The position numbers and the translations under genes were made by a program. Under the pieces are notes generated by a model that was not told the DNA's origin, ran no database searches, and was given only the letters and a program-made list of their open reading frames with translations. From Bacteroidales bacterium (GTDB taxonomy: Bacteria > Bacteroidota > Bacteroidia > Bacteroidales > WCHB1-69), in contig JAGBPE010000247.1 of the NCBI GenBank assembly GCA_017633495.1, positions 1-37,827 on the forward strand: a stretch of DNA of 37,827 nt, in the 5' to 3' direction. Positions 8,125 to 17,062 of this stretch are shown one piece after another. The number at the start of each line of letters is the position of its first letter. The first letter of the stretch is position 1.

Positions 8125-9339
8125 ATGAGCAGACAATTCAACAAAGACCATTCTGACGAGGATTTTGAACCGAGACGTTCGTCGCGGAAACCTTCGTTTA
8201 ATGATAAAAAACGTACATTTTCTTCCAAAAATCGGAAAAAGGAACGCTTTCAAGAGGACGATTCCGAGGATTCTGAGCGAAAATTCTCCAAGAAACGCTT
8301 TTCACGCGACCACGATGGAGAACGTAAATTCGGCAAGAACCGCAAATTCGACCGTGGCGGTGACCGTCGCAGAGAGCGTGACGATGACGGTTTTGAAGAC
8401 CGCAAGCGTGAGCGCAGCAAAGGCCGCGACCGCTCCTTCAAGCGCGAATTCCGCAAGGAGGACGACTCGAAGCCGCGTCGTCGCAACGTGGTTGCCGAAT
8501 CTGAAATTCTGAGCGAAATCATCGAACGCCGCCGCAATGAAGGCCGCTCCCTGCCACGCAAGCAGCGTGTCCTGTCGTTGGAATACGAAGAGAAGCACGG
8601 TCCCATCCGTCTCAACAAATACATCGCCAATGCCGGCATCTGCTCGCGCCGCGAGGCCGACGTGCTCATTGCCACCGGTGCCATCACCGTGAACGGCGAA
8701 GTGGTGACCGAAATGGGCCACAAGGTGATGCCCACCGACGAAGTACGATATGGCGACCAAGTCCTGCAAAGGGAGAAGCCCGTGTACGTACTGCTCAACA
8801 AACCAAAGGATTACATCACCACCACGGATGATGAGCGCGGCCGTGCCAACGTGATGGAACTCGTGCGCGACGCATGCGAAGAACGCATCTACCCAGTTGG
8901 TCGCCTCGACCGCGACACCACCGGTCTGCTGCTCTTCACCAACGATGGTGATCTCACCAAGAAGCTCACCCACCCGAGCTCGCAAATCGAGAAAACATAC
9001 GCTGTGGAACTCGACAAACCTTTCGCTTCGGTGGATATGGATATGTTGCGCAACGGCGTGGAACTTGCCGACGGCAAAATCACCCCTGACGATGTGGAAT
9101 ACGTTGGCGAGGGCAAACGCGAAGTCGGCGTGACCATCCACTCTGGCAAAAACCGCATCGTTCGCCGCATGTTCGAATCTCTTGGTTACGAGGTGGTTAA
9201 GCTGGATCGTGTAATCTTTGCAGGCCTCACCAAAAAGGATCTGCCGCGCGGAAGATGGCGTTTCCTCACCAAAAACGAGGTCAACTTCCTGAAGATGCTC
9301 GCCAAACCGAAACCGGAATCCGAAACAGAACTCCAATAA
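8125..9339 (+). CDS. RsuA/RluB-family rRNA pseudouridine synthase with long charged N-terminal tail
   Basis: A 404-residue protein. Residues 1 to about 130 are low-complexity and very rich in Arg, Lys, Asp, Glu, Ser and Phe, a probably disordered RNA-binding tail absent from the ~240-290-residue enterobacterial enzymes. Residues ~155-200 form an S4 RNA-binding domain (IRLNKYIANAGICSRREAD). The catalytic domain follows with LLNKPKDYITT and GRLDRDTTGLLLF, where Asp262 is the expected catalytic aspartate, then KTYAVEL and KNRIVRRMFESLGY. The family converts uridine to pseudouridine in 16S or 23S rRNA; RluB (23S U2605 in E. coli) is the closest guess, but RluE/RluF/RsuA specificity cannot be excluded. 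The stop overlaps the next start (TAATG), suggesting translational coupling. Confidence 0.9.
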   Translation: MSRQFNKDHSDEDFEPRRSSRKPSFNDKKRTFSSKNRKKERFQEDDSEDSERKFSKKRFSRDHDGERKFGKNRKFDRGGDRRRERDDDGFEDRKRERSKGRDRSFKREFRKEDDSKPRRRNVVAESEILSEIIERRRNEGRSLPRKQRVLSLEYEEKHGPIRLNKYIANAGICSRREADVLIATGAITVNGEVVTEMGHKVMPTDEVRYGDQVLQREKPVYVLLNKPKDYITTTDDERGRANVMELVRDACEERIYPVGRLDRDTTGLLLFTNDGDLTKKLTHPSSQIEKTYAVELDKPFASVDMDMLRNGVELADGKITPDDVEYVGEGKREVGVTIHSGKNRIVRRMFESLGYEVVKLDRVIFAGLTKKDLPRGRWRFLTKNEVNFLKMLAKPKPESETELQ

Positions 9340-10583
9340 TGGCTCCCGTGGAAATCATGTCGCCGGTCGGTTCATACGAATCGCTCTCCGCAGCCATCGC
9401 TGCCGGAGCCGGCTCTGTATACTTCGGTGTTGGCGCGATGAACATGCGCTCCCGCTCCGCCGCCAATTTCACCTTCGACGATCTGGCCAATATTGTCAAA
9501 ATCTGCAAAGAGCATCAGGTGAAAAGTTACCTGACCGTCAATACGATTATCTACAATGACGAGATTCAGCAGATGCACGAGCTGTTAGACGCCGCCAAAG
9601 CCTGCGAAGTCACCGCCATTATCGCTTCCGATATGGCTGTGATTCAGTATGCCAGGGAAAAGGGCATCGAAATCCACCTCTCCACACAGTGCAACGTCAC
9701 CAACGTGGAGGCGGTGCGCTACTACGCTCAGTTCGCCGACGTGATTGTACTTGGGCGCGAGTGCCAGCTGCGACAGGTGGCCGACATCTGCAAAGTAATT
9801 GAAGAACAGCATATTACTGGGCCAAAAGGAGAACTCGTGAAAATCGAGATGTTCATCCACGGAGCGCTCTGCATGGCGGTTTCCGGCAAATGCTACCTCA
9901 GCCTTGACAATTACAACTCGCCCGCCAACCGCGGGGCCTGCCTGCAACCCTGCCGCCGTGCCTACGAGGTGCGCGACATTGAGGATGGGCTGGAGTTAAT
10001 GATTGACAATCAGTATATTATGTCTCCCAAAGATCTCTGCACCATCGGCTTCTTGGACAAGATTGTCAAGGCCGGCGTTTCGGTACTGAAGATCGAAGGT
10101 CGCGGACGCTCCCCTGAGTATGTGAAGATGGTGACGGAATGCTATCACGAAGCGCTGGAATCCATTTACAACCAGACATTTAGCATTGAAAAAATCGATG
10201 GTTGGATGGAGCGTTTGCGCAGCGTCTACAACCGCGATTTCTGGGACGGATACTATTTGGGACGCACCATGGGCGAATGGGCGGAACGTTACGGCTCGCA
10301 AGCTACCCGCATGAAACGGCGTATCGGCAAGATTACCAACTACTTCGGTAATATCGGTGTAGCAGAAATTTGCGTGGAGGAAGATCATCTCTCCGTGGGT
10401 GATGATTTACTCATTATCGGCTCAACCACAGGTGTTTACGAAGATCACATCCAGGAAATACGCGTGGAAGACAAACCCGTGGAAAGCGTCGCACAGGGCG
10501 TTTATTGTTCTGTGAAAACCAAGGAGTTGGTGCGCCGCGGCGACCAAGTCTACCGTTGGATTATGATGAAAGATGAATTTTAA
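9339..10583 (+). CDS. U32-family protein, TrhP-like tRNA U34 hydroxylase
   Basis: A 414-residue protein. The peptidase U32 signature is at residues 170-188 (EMFIHGALC then SGKCYLS), with Cys178, Cys185, Cys201 and Cys205 as the probable Fe-S or metal ligands. The N-terminal half is a barrel-like region (MSPVGSYESLSAAIAAGA, VYFGVGAMNMR). Characterised bacterial members TrhP/YegQ make 5-hydroxyuridine at tRNA wobble position 34 using prephenate; the older peptidase label comes from collagenase-like relatives. I chose the ATG at 9339, which shares its A with the upstream TAA; longer in-frame starts lie inside the pseudouridine synthase gene. The coupling to an rRNA-modifying gene supports an RNA-modification role. 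The exact function is inferred from family. Confidence 0.85.
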   Translation: MAPVEIMSPVGSYESLSAAIAAGAGSVYFGVGAMNMRSRSAANFTFDDLANIVKICKEHQVKSYLTVNTIIYNDEIQQMHELLDAAKACEVTAIIASDMAVIQYAREKGIEIHLSTQCNVTNVEAVRYYAQFADVIVLGRECQLRQVADICKVIEEQHITGPKGELVKIEMFIHGALCMAVSGKCYLSLDNYNSPANRGACLQPCRRAYEVRDIEDGLELMIDNQYIMSPKDLCTIGFLDKIVKAGVSVLKIEGRGRSPEYVKMVTECYHEALESIYNQTFSIEKIDGWMERLRSVYNRDFWDGYYLGRTMGEWAERYGSQATRMKRRIGKITNYFGNIGVAEICVEEDHLSVGDDLLIIGSTTGVYEDHIQEIRVEDKPVESVAQGVYCSVKTKELVRRGDQVYRWIMMKDEF

Positions 10584-10598
10584 AAATTTGATTTTGTA

Positions 10599-10614
10599 TA
10601 TTTTTGTATTTTTG
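10599..10614 (+). promoter_or_regulatory. Overlapping pair of -7 elements for the lipoprotein gene
   Basis: Two exact TAnnTTTG matches, TATTTTTG at 10599-10606 and again at 10607-10614, sit 17 nt or more before the ATG at 10632. A TTTG at 10587-10590 is a possible -33 element for the second one, with a short 16-nt spacer. Confidence 0.55.
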
Positions 10615-10631
10615 CGCTAAAAATTGATACA

Positions 10632-11060
10632 ATGAAAAAAATATTGGCCATCGTTTCGATTATCCTCCTCGTATTCACCTCATGCGAAAGCGGAGATTTT
10701 ATCGGCGGACGCTATTTCGGCACCTTCCACAACATGACTAACAACATGCGCGAGGCGGGAAGCGTAAGTTTCAAATACGCTAACAAAGGGGGCGAAACCT
10801 ATTTTCTGATGAACGATATCGTCACCATGACCCAGACTGGAGTAAAACAATTCGAAGGTACTGCAAGTGGCCCGCTTCTCAACGATTTACTGAAAACCAT
10901 CCCTGCCATCGACAGCATACAAGTCTGTGATCCAAACGGTTATATCAGCGCCATGACAGTTACCGCTGAGTTTAAAGGCAACTCTGTCAAGTCTTACATG
11001 ACCTTCACCACCAACACTCAAGAGGAAGTGAGCGTGGAATTTATAGGCTCCTTTGATTAA
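10632..11060 (+). CDS. Small predicted lipoprotein, function unknown
   Basis: A 142-residue protein. The first 18 residues are a lipoprotein signal peptide ending in the lipobox FTSC, with Cys18 the likely lipidated residue (CESGDF follows). The mature part of ~125 residues alternates polar and hydrophobic residues (VSFKYANKGGETYFLM, VTAEFKGNSVKSYMTF), suggesting a small beta-rich fold. I do not recognise a domain. It is monocistronic from its own promoter and convergent with lgt, the gene for the enzyme that would lipidate it. That proximity is probably coincidental. Confidence 0.75.
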   Translation: MKKILAIVSIILLVFTSCESGDFIGGRYFGTFHNMTNNMREAGSVSFKYANKGGETYFLMNDIVTMTQTGVKQFEGTASGPLLNDLLKTIPAIDSIQVCDPNGYISAMTVTAEFKGNSVKSYMTFTTNTQEEVSVEFIGSFD

Positions 11061-11074
11061 AAGAAAATCCTTGG

Positions 11075-11968
11075 TTATTTAGTTTTCTTATCCTCCTCCT
11101 CTTTGTACTGGCACTCCGGATAAGAGGGTTTTACAAATGAATATACCAAAAGAGATAATCCCATGATAATCAGCGGGATGCTAAGCCATTGACCATTATT
11201 GAGGGTGTGGCCGACTTCGCTTTGCACCTGTACTTCCTTGAAAAATTCGATGATGAAACGGGCTGTGAAGATGACCGTAAGAGTAATGCCAGAGGTACGA
11301 CCGGCAGGCACTTTGCCCTTTGCGAATTTGAAATAATAGATCGTTAAACCAATGAATACCAACAAATAAACGATAGATTCGTAGAGTTGCGCGGGGTGAC
11401 GGAACGTGCCGGCAACACCGAAGCCGCCATAAATGAAATCGAAAGCCCACGGCACCGTCGTGATACTACCCACAATCTCGTGGTTCATCAAATTGCCGAT
11501 GCGCACAAACGAAGCCGCAATCGGCACCGCAATGGCCAATCGGTCCAAAATCCATAGGAAATTGATTTTGTGCCGCCAGCAGTAGTAAATCAGGAAGCCA
11601 ATGATTCCCATCACGCCACCGTGACTGGCAAGACCTTGGTATCCAATAAAATGCCAATTTTCATCCACGGGAAGCAATATCTGCAAAGGATGCGTCACGA
11701 ACATCTCAGGTTCATAGAAGAGGAAGTGTCCCAAACGCAAACCGATAATCGTCCACACAATCGTCCAAATGGAGATTTTATCCAACAGCTTCTGGGAAAG
11801 ATGTTCGGTTTTGAAAATCATCTGCAGAGTATAATAAGCCAGTAAAAAACCTACAGCCAAAAAGATACCATACCATCTGACCTCAATGGAGCCAAGATGG
11901 AAAGCTACCGGGTTCACTTTCCACGTCACATAACCTAACATATTCCAAAACATATTCATATCGTTCAT
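11075..11968 (-). CDS. lgt: Prolipoprotein diacylglyceryl transferase
   Basis: A 297-residue integral inner-membrane enzyme that moves diacylglycerol from phosphatidylglycerol onto the lipobox cysteine of prolipoproteins. About seven membrane segments are visible. Family motifs are IEVRWYGI near residue 28, GLRLGHFLFYEP, ASHGGVMG with the key His116, and the signature VRIGNLMNHEIVG, with Arg156, Asn159 and Glu164. The -7 element is so close upstream that the leader would be only a few nucleotides; internal Met codons at residues 4, 6 or 10 are alternative starts, and Met10 (MLGYVTW) resembles common Lgt N-termini. Confidence 0.94.
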   Translation of the reverse strand: MNDMNMFWNMLGYVTWKVNPVAFHLGSIEVRWYGIFLAVGFLLAYYTLQMIFKTEHLSQKLLDKISIWTIVWTIIGLRLGHFLFYEPEMFVTHPLQILLPVDENWHFIGYQGLASHGGVMGIIGFLIYYCWRHKINFLWILDRLAIAVPIAASFVRIGNLMNHEIVGSITTVPWAFDFIYGGFGVAGTFRHPAQLYESIVYLLVFIGLTIYYFKFAKGKVPAGRTSGITLTVIFTARFIIEFFKEVQVQSEVGHTLNNGQWLSIPLIIMGLSLLVYSFVKPSYPECQYKEEEDKKTK

Positions 11969-11978
11969 TTTAAGGGCG

Positions 11979-11986
11979 CAAAATTA
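11979..11986 (-). promoter_or_regulatory. Bacteroidota -7 element for lgt
   Basis: Read on the minus strand this is TAATTTTG, an exact TAnnTTTG match, only 10 nt before the annotated ATG at 11968. This implies a very short leader or a start further downstream. Confidence 0.5.
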
Positions 11987-12019
11987 CATTTTTTTGAATT
12001 GTAAAAAATCGTTTCATGG

Positions 12020-14620
12020 CTAAAATGAGATATTCAACGAGACCCGTATGCCGTTTTTCGCCCAGCCTGTCAGATCTTTAGCATAAGAAATGCGGCGGAC
12101 ATAATCGATTCGGATTACTCCGAGAATATTTTCGATACCCGCAGTGAATTCCATGTATGGAACCTTGCCTATCGGAGAACAGCCATCAGGCAACACATAA
12201 AGTCCCGACGTGTTCGGCGTGGGGAAGTTTTTGGGCGAAAGACTACCGTAAATGCCGCTAAACGAAACCACCTCGCGCAGTTTCAGTCGGTTCCAGAGCG
12301 GAATGCGATTGAAAATCCACCCTTTCAAATGGTAGGTGGCGAACAGATCCACGTATTTGTCCATGATGAACTCCATCGGCCTCATCAGACAGAAAGTATT
12401 GGGTGTGAGGAAGATGGATTGGTTGCTTTGCGGGACGTAGAGTTTTGGGAACGGCACGGCGTCCCACACGATACCAGCCTCCACCGTAGCGTCAATATGG
12501 CCGAATGCTGAAAGCCAGAACCGCTTTTCCACGGAAAAGTCCGTGCGGTTGTACCAAATTTTGTTTTCCAGGAGGCCAACCGTGTGCGTAAGGCTGAAGA
12601 CCGGAGCGTTCTGGGCAAGTTTCAGAAGATTTCCCTTTCCCGACTGCTTGTTATAGACGAGCTCACCGGGTGCCCATCGAAGGTTGATAGCCCATTCGAG
12701 GTTTCGGTAATCCTTTACGGGTGAGGTGGTTCCGTCACGATTAATCCGCCAATAGGCCGCTGCGCCCACTGCTTCGCAATCTTCCAACTGCAACCAAGTG
12801 TCCAAACTGAAACGATTCGGCCACTCGTGAATATAACGCAGCTTATGGCGGCGGACATATTGCGCCGACAAAGCCGAAGAGTTATCCTCGGTGTAGGACA
12901 TCAGGAAGTTATCGCGGTCCATGTAGGAGTAGCTCTGCCCCACCATCTCCATGTCGTAACCAGTGCTGAGATAGAGGGCGTGCTTCGGCGATTCGTTGTA
13001 GTGGCGTTTTTTCGGTACGAAACTGTATATGGCGGTGGCGTTATACTTGATTTTCAAATCTTTACAACCAAAAGCAATGTAGCCGTTCAGGAAGAGGCGG
13101 TCGTGCAGATTGGCGGTAGTCATAGCGCCAAGACGTAACCGAAGTCCCTCCGTCGGGTTGTAGCTGATCATGTTGTAGACCGAACCGATGTCAATACGGC
13201 TCTCTTTCCGGTCTTTGGTGGTGGAAATATAGCCTGTAGCGAAAATCTGCGCAGTCCTCTCCAACCCTTTGAACAAAGGAAGCCGACGCAGTTCTGTGGG
13301 AAGGCTATCGACGAAGGCTTCTTTTTCAGAAAGAGGATAGGGTCGCAGCTTCTTCCACCGACCGCTCTTGTATGTCAAAACATCGGGAGCCTCTTTCTCC
13401 CCAACCACGTTGGACAGCGAATCCGGCAACACGGCGCCCATCTCAAAGTCATACCACGACATGCTCTCACGAACGATAATTTGCCGCATTTTTTTCAACT
13501 TCAAGATTGAAAACGCGGCGAAAGTCTCTGCCGACTTCGGAGCCCACAATCCATTTTCGTTTTTCGTAAACTCCTGATCAATACGTAGTTGTCTCACATA
13601 ATTCATATTGATATCCACCGGCACATTCATCGAATATTTTTTCAGTGCGTAAGTACTGTCGTTGACAATATACAAGCGCCCCGTGAAGCCAAATGTCCGG
13701 CTGTTCACAGGCGCGAACGAAAGTTCAATGCAGCTGATGCTGTCAATTTCCACGGTGTCGGTGATAAAATAATGGTAGTACATGGTTGCGAAAGCGGAGG
13801 AGAGCGGGCTCACAAACCTGTTGAGCATCACCTCGATATCGTTGTCAAAGATGCTCACATCCGAGAACATGGCATCTAAGTCGGTACTGAGACCTTCATC
13901 GTCCAACACCTCATCCGCGCCACACATTCGTCTGGCAATCACATAGTTCACACGTTTTCGCGGCGACTTTTGGTAATACTGGTCGGTCAGCGATTCGCGC
14001 ACAGAGAGAGTCAGCACCCGCAACGTGTCGGGCGGGATAGTGTCGATGTACTTCTCCAAAAAGGCGAACTGGTGGTTAAAACCTTTTTTACGAAAGTCCA
14101 TTTTGATTCGCCCAAAGGAGACCACCATCTTTTTGTAAAACTTTGATTTATAAGCATCTGCAGATTCTATGCGGTTCTCGTTTTTATGCGCGATGACATT
14201 TTCCACCAACTCTACAGCAGGGTTTCCTTTACGCTTATATTTCTGCTTCTTTTTGACCACCACTTCCCTCAGCGGCTGAGCCATATTGATGAAGATATTC
14301 AGTTGTTTCTCTCCTTTCTTAACAAGCAGAGTATCAGTCTTATAAAACGAATAGCTGACAATTAACGTGTCTGTTTTGGCGTATGGCAGTTTATAGGCAC
14401 CGCGTGGATTAGTATAGGTCCCCACCGAGGTATGCAGCCATTGAAGTTTCGCCATGTAGACTGGCACTGTGTCGCCCTTTTCATCCAACGAGTAGACCCT
14501 TCCCCGAAGATCTTGCGCCGATAGCTGCCCGAACGAACTCAAAATCAAGAGTATACATCCGACCAGCCCCGTCAAAACGGTCCATTTACTATTTCTACAA
14601 GAGCCTCTAGTCTTACCCAT
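12020..14620 (-). CDS. DUF5686-type outer membrane protein with carboxypeptidase-regulatory-like domain
   Basis: An 866-residue protein. A signal peptide covers residues ~1-36 (GCILLILSSF then LSAQ). Residues ~37-115 form a carboxypeptidase-regulatory-like (CarboxypepD_reg) domain (LRGRVYSLDEKGDTVPVYMA, YTNPRGAYKLP). A basic linker (VVVKKKQKYKRKGNPAVELV) leads into the DUF5686 region. The long remainder has alternating strands rich in Tyr/Trp and ends in phenylalanine (VSLNISF), as expected of an outer membrane beta-barrel. The family is widespread in Bacteroidota and has no firmly established function; it resembles a TonB-dependent receptor front end without the plug. It is transcribed towards lgt, separated from it by 51 nt. 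Confidence 0.85.
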   Translation of the reverse strand: MGKTRGSCRNSKWTVLTGLVGCILLILSSFGQLSAQDLRGRVYSLDEKGDTVPVYMAKLQWLHTSVGTYTNPRGAYKLPYAKTDTLIVSYSFYKTDTLLVKKGEKQLNIFINMAQPLREVVVKKKQKYKRKGNPAVELVENVIAHKNENRIESADAYKSKFYKKMVVSFGRIKMDFRKKGFNHQFAFLEKYIDTIPPDTLRVLTLSVRESLTDQYYQKSPRKRVNYVIARRMCGADEVLDDEGLSTDLDAMFSDVSIFDNDIEVMLNRFVSPLSSAFATMYYHYFITDTVEIDSISCIELSFAPVNSRTFGFTGRLYIVNDSTYALKKYSMNVPVDINMNYVRQLRIDQEFTKNENGLWAPKSAETFAAFSILKLKKMRQIIVRESMSWYDFEMGAVLPDSLSNVVGEKEAPDVLTYKSGRWKKLRPYPLSEKEAFVDSLPTELRRLPLFKGLERTAQIFATGYISTTKDRKESRIDIGSVYNMISYNPTEGLRLRLGAMTTANLHDRLFLNGYIAFGCKDLKIKYNATAIYSFVPKKRHYNESPKHALYLSTGYDMEMVGQSYSYMDRDNFLMSYTEDNSSALSAQYVRRHKLRYIHEWPNRFSLDTWLQLEDCEAVGAAAYWRINRDGTTSPVKDYRNLEWAINLRWAPGELVYNKQSGKGNLLKLAQNAPVFSLTHTVGLLENKIWYNRTDFSVEKRFWLSAFGHIDATVEAGIVWDAVPFPKLYVPQSNQSIFLTPNTFCLMRPMEFIMDKYVDLFATYHLKGWIFNRIPLWNRLKLREVVSFSGIYGSLSPKNFPTPNTSGLYVLPDGCSPIGKVPYMEFTAGIENILGVIRIDYVRRISYAKDLTGWAKNGIRVSLNISF

Positions 14621-14727
14621 TATTTAAAAAAAACGAACAGGAAAACGCAATATTTTCCCATTTATTACAGGTTGCAAAGAAACAAAAAATAGCAACAAAA
14701 AAGAATACAATATATCCCTAATTTGTA

Positions 14728-14735
14728 TACTTTTG
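14728..14735 (+). promoter_or_regulatory. Bacteroidota -7 element for the binding-lipoprotein gene
   Basis: TACTTTTG matches TAnnTTTG exactly, 43 nt before the ATG at 14779, in the A/T-rich divergent gap after the DUF5686 gene. Confidence 0.55.
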
Positions 14736-14778
14736 CCACTTAATTAGGTTCGACCTTGTTTTGATAAATTATTTGAAA

Positions 14779-15672
14779 ATGATAAAATTAAAAAGATTAT
14801 TCGCTCCGTTTTTGATACTGCTCGTTGCGTTTGCAGCGTGCCATTCCCCGAAAACAGCCCAAAAAGAGGCGTTTTTTACGTGGGAGGATTCCTACCATCG
14901 ACAGGTGCAGTTGGATACAGCGCCGGTACGTATTGTCTCCATCTCGCCTGCCATCACCGAAGTGATGTTCCTCGTGGGGGCGCAGGACAAGCTGGTCGGG
15001 GTGTCCGATTTTTGCAACTATCCACCAGAGACAGAGAAAATTACTAAAGTCGGCGGTATGCACAACATCAATTTCGAGGTGCTGCTTTCGTTGCATCCCG
15101 ACGTGGTGCTCATCGGCTCGATGATTTCGCAGCAGGATGTGGATGCCATCGAGAAGATGGGGATTCCTGTGGTCTGCATCGTGGAGGAGAGCTCGCTGGA
15201 GGGCATGTCGGAGATGATGGAGGTGATCGGGCGCATCACGCAGTGCGAGGCGAAGGGGAACTCGGAGGCGGAAAAATGGCGGAAGAAGATTGCGGAGCGG
15301 AGGTCCAACGCTCCCGATCCGAAAGATCGCAAGTGTGTCTATTACGTGGTCGGTTTCGGTGACGGCGGCGACTTTACCGCCCCGAAAAACACTCACATTC
15401 AGGAAATTATCGAGCTTGCGGGCGCCCGCAACGCTGGTGACTCCCTCACAGGCTGGAACATCAGCCGCGAATATCTCTTCAAAATCAACCCCGATATCAT
15501 CCTCGTTCGCAACGAAGACAAGGAAGCCTTCATGTCACGCCACCCCTACACATCGCTCAACGCGGTGAAAAACGGCCGCGTATACGGCATCGAGAGCGGC
15601 TGGATCGACGTGGTCTCGCTGCGGAATATGGACGCGGTGGATTATATTGCGGGGATTTGTGGAGAGAATTAG
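14779..15672 (+). CDS. TroA/BtuF-like ABC transporter substrate-binding lipoprotein
   Basis: A 297-residue lipoprotein: the signal peptide ends in FAAC with Cys21 lipidated. The mature protein begins with the helical-backbone metal-receptor signature: VRIVSISPAITEVMFLVGA, then LVGVSDFCNYP and LLSLHPDVVLIGS. This family (BtuF, FhuD, FecB, HmuT) binds cobalamin, haem or iron-chelates for an ABC importer. I chose the ATG at 14779; an in-frame TTG at 14761 is possible but would precede the signal peptide by six residues. No permease or ATPase gene of the BtuCD type is in the window, so the ligand cannot be inferred from context. The B12-dependent reductase nearby makes cobalamin a reasonable but unproven guess. 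Confidence 0.87.
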   Translation: MIKLKRLFAPFLILLVAFAACHSPKTAQKEAFFTWEDSYHRQVQLDTAPVRIVSISPAITEVMFLVGAQDKLVGVSDFCNYPPETEKITKVGGMHNINFEVLLSLHPDVVLIGSMISQQDVDAIEKMGIPVVCIVEESSLEGMSEMMEVIGRITQCEAKGNSEAEKWRKKIAERRSNAPDPKDRKCVYYVVGFGDGGDFTAPKNTHIQEIIELAGARNAGDSLTGWNISREYLFKINPDIILVRNEDKEAFMSRHPYTSLNAVKNGRVYGIESGWIDVVSLRNMDAVDYIAGICGEN

Positions 15673-15685
15673 GCAATAGGAAAAT

Positions 15686-15714
15686 GTAGGGCTACCGCAA
15701 TGCGACAGCCCTAC
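15686..15714 (+). repeat. GTAG...CTAC hairpin after the binding-lipoprotein gene
   Basis: GTAGGGCT (15686-15693) pairs perfectly with AGCCCTAC (15707-15714). Inside, CGC and GCG close an AAT loop between two AC bulges. There is no T-tract. The ends resemble the GTAG/CTAC ends of the 28-bp palindromes. It may act as a 3' mRNA hairpin or be a degenerate member of a REP-like family. Confidence 0.65.
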
Positions 15715-15726
15715 TCAATATATGAA

Positions 15727-15808
15727 ATAATATTCCTTGAACAGCCTCGGAGAGGCAAGACGCACGAAGTGCAATTAACCCCACATAAGGCAAAGCCGCA
15801 GTGTGGGG
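15727..15808 (+). repeat. Three-hairpin dispersed element, copy 2
   Basis: Same layout as the copy at 3642. Hairpin 1 is GCCTC/GAGGC (loop GGA). Hairpin 2 is GCAC/GTGC (loop GAA), covarying with GCGC/GCGC in copy 1. Hairpin 3 is CCCCACAT with GTGTGGGG, so its innermost pair is a T-G wobble, with inner GGC/GCC around AAA. It lies between the convergent binding-protein gene and prfA, ending 14 nt from the prfA stop. Confidence 0.85.
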
Positions 15809-15822
15809 CGAGACAGTCCATC

Positions 15823-16902
<1,080 letters not shown>

Positions 16903-16936
16903 ATATAAGCCTTTCTGTCTTTTCTGTTTTGGGGCG

Positions 16937-16944
16937 CAAAGATA
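16937..16944 (-). promoter_or_regulatory. Bacteroidota -7 element for prfA
   Basis: Read on the minus strand this is TATCTTTG, an exact TAnnTTTG match, 34 nt before the ATG at 16902. It supports the shorter prfA start. Confidence 0.6.
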
Positions 16945-16979
16945 CACTTTTTTCGGCTATTGGCTGTAGTGTTTTTATT

Positions 16980-17007
16980 GTAGAGACGATGTGCACATCG
17001 TCTCTAC
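16980..17007. repeat. 28-bp perfect palindrome, ATGTGCACAT core (copy 2)
   Basis: Identical to the element at 6445: arms GTAGAGACG/CGTCTCTAC around ATGTGCACAT. It lies in the divergent gap between prfA and the permease gene, just upstream of the permease promoter. It is the only one of the four not located directly after a gene. Confidence 0.9.
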
Positions 17008-17014
17008 GGGGCAA

Positions 17015-17044
17015 TTGTCTATATTCGGAATTTGTGTACTTTTG
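17015..17044 (+). promoter_or_regulatory. Bacteroidota promoter (-33 and -7) for the permease gene
   Basis: TTG at 17015-17017 and TACTTTTG at 17037-17044 are separated by 19 nt, the best full match to the TTTG-N19-TAnnTTTG pattern in the window. The inferred transcript starts shortly before the ATG at 17063. Confidence 0.7.
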
Positions 17045-17062
17045 CCGCCATATTACCACGGT

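Noticed and set aside
8302..9336. A 344-codon open frame on the minus strand opposite the pseudouridine synthase
   Set aside because: Antisense shadow of a well-supported gene; the translation has low-complexity Val/Phe/His runs that mirror the plus-strand codon pattern.
16991..17062. Extended N-terminus of the permease starting at the ATG in the palindrome
   Set aside because: The extra 24 residues span the promoter and resemble no family member; the ATG at 17063 gives a normal DppB N-terminus.
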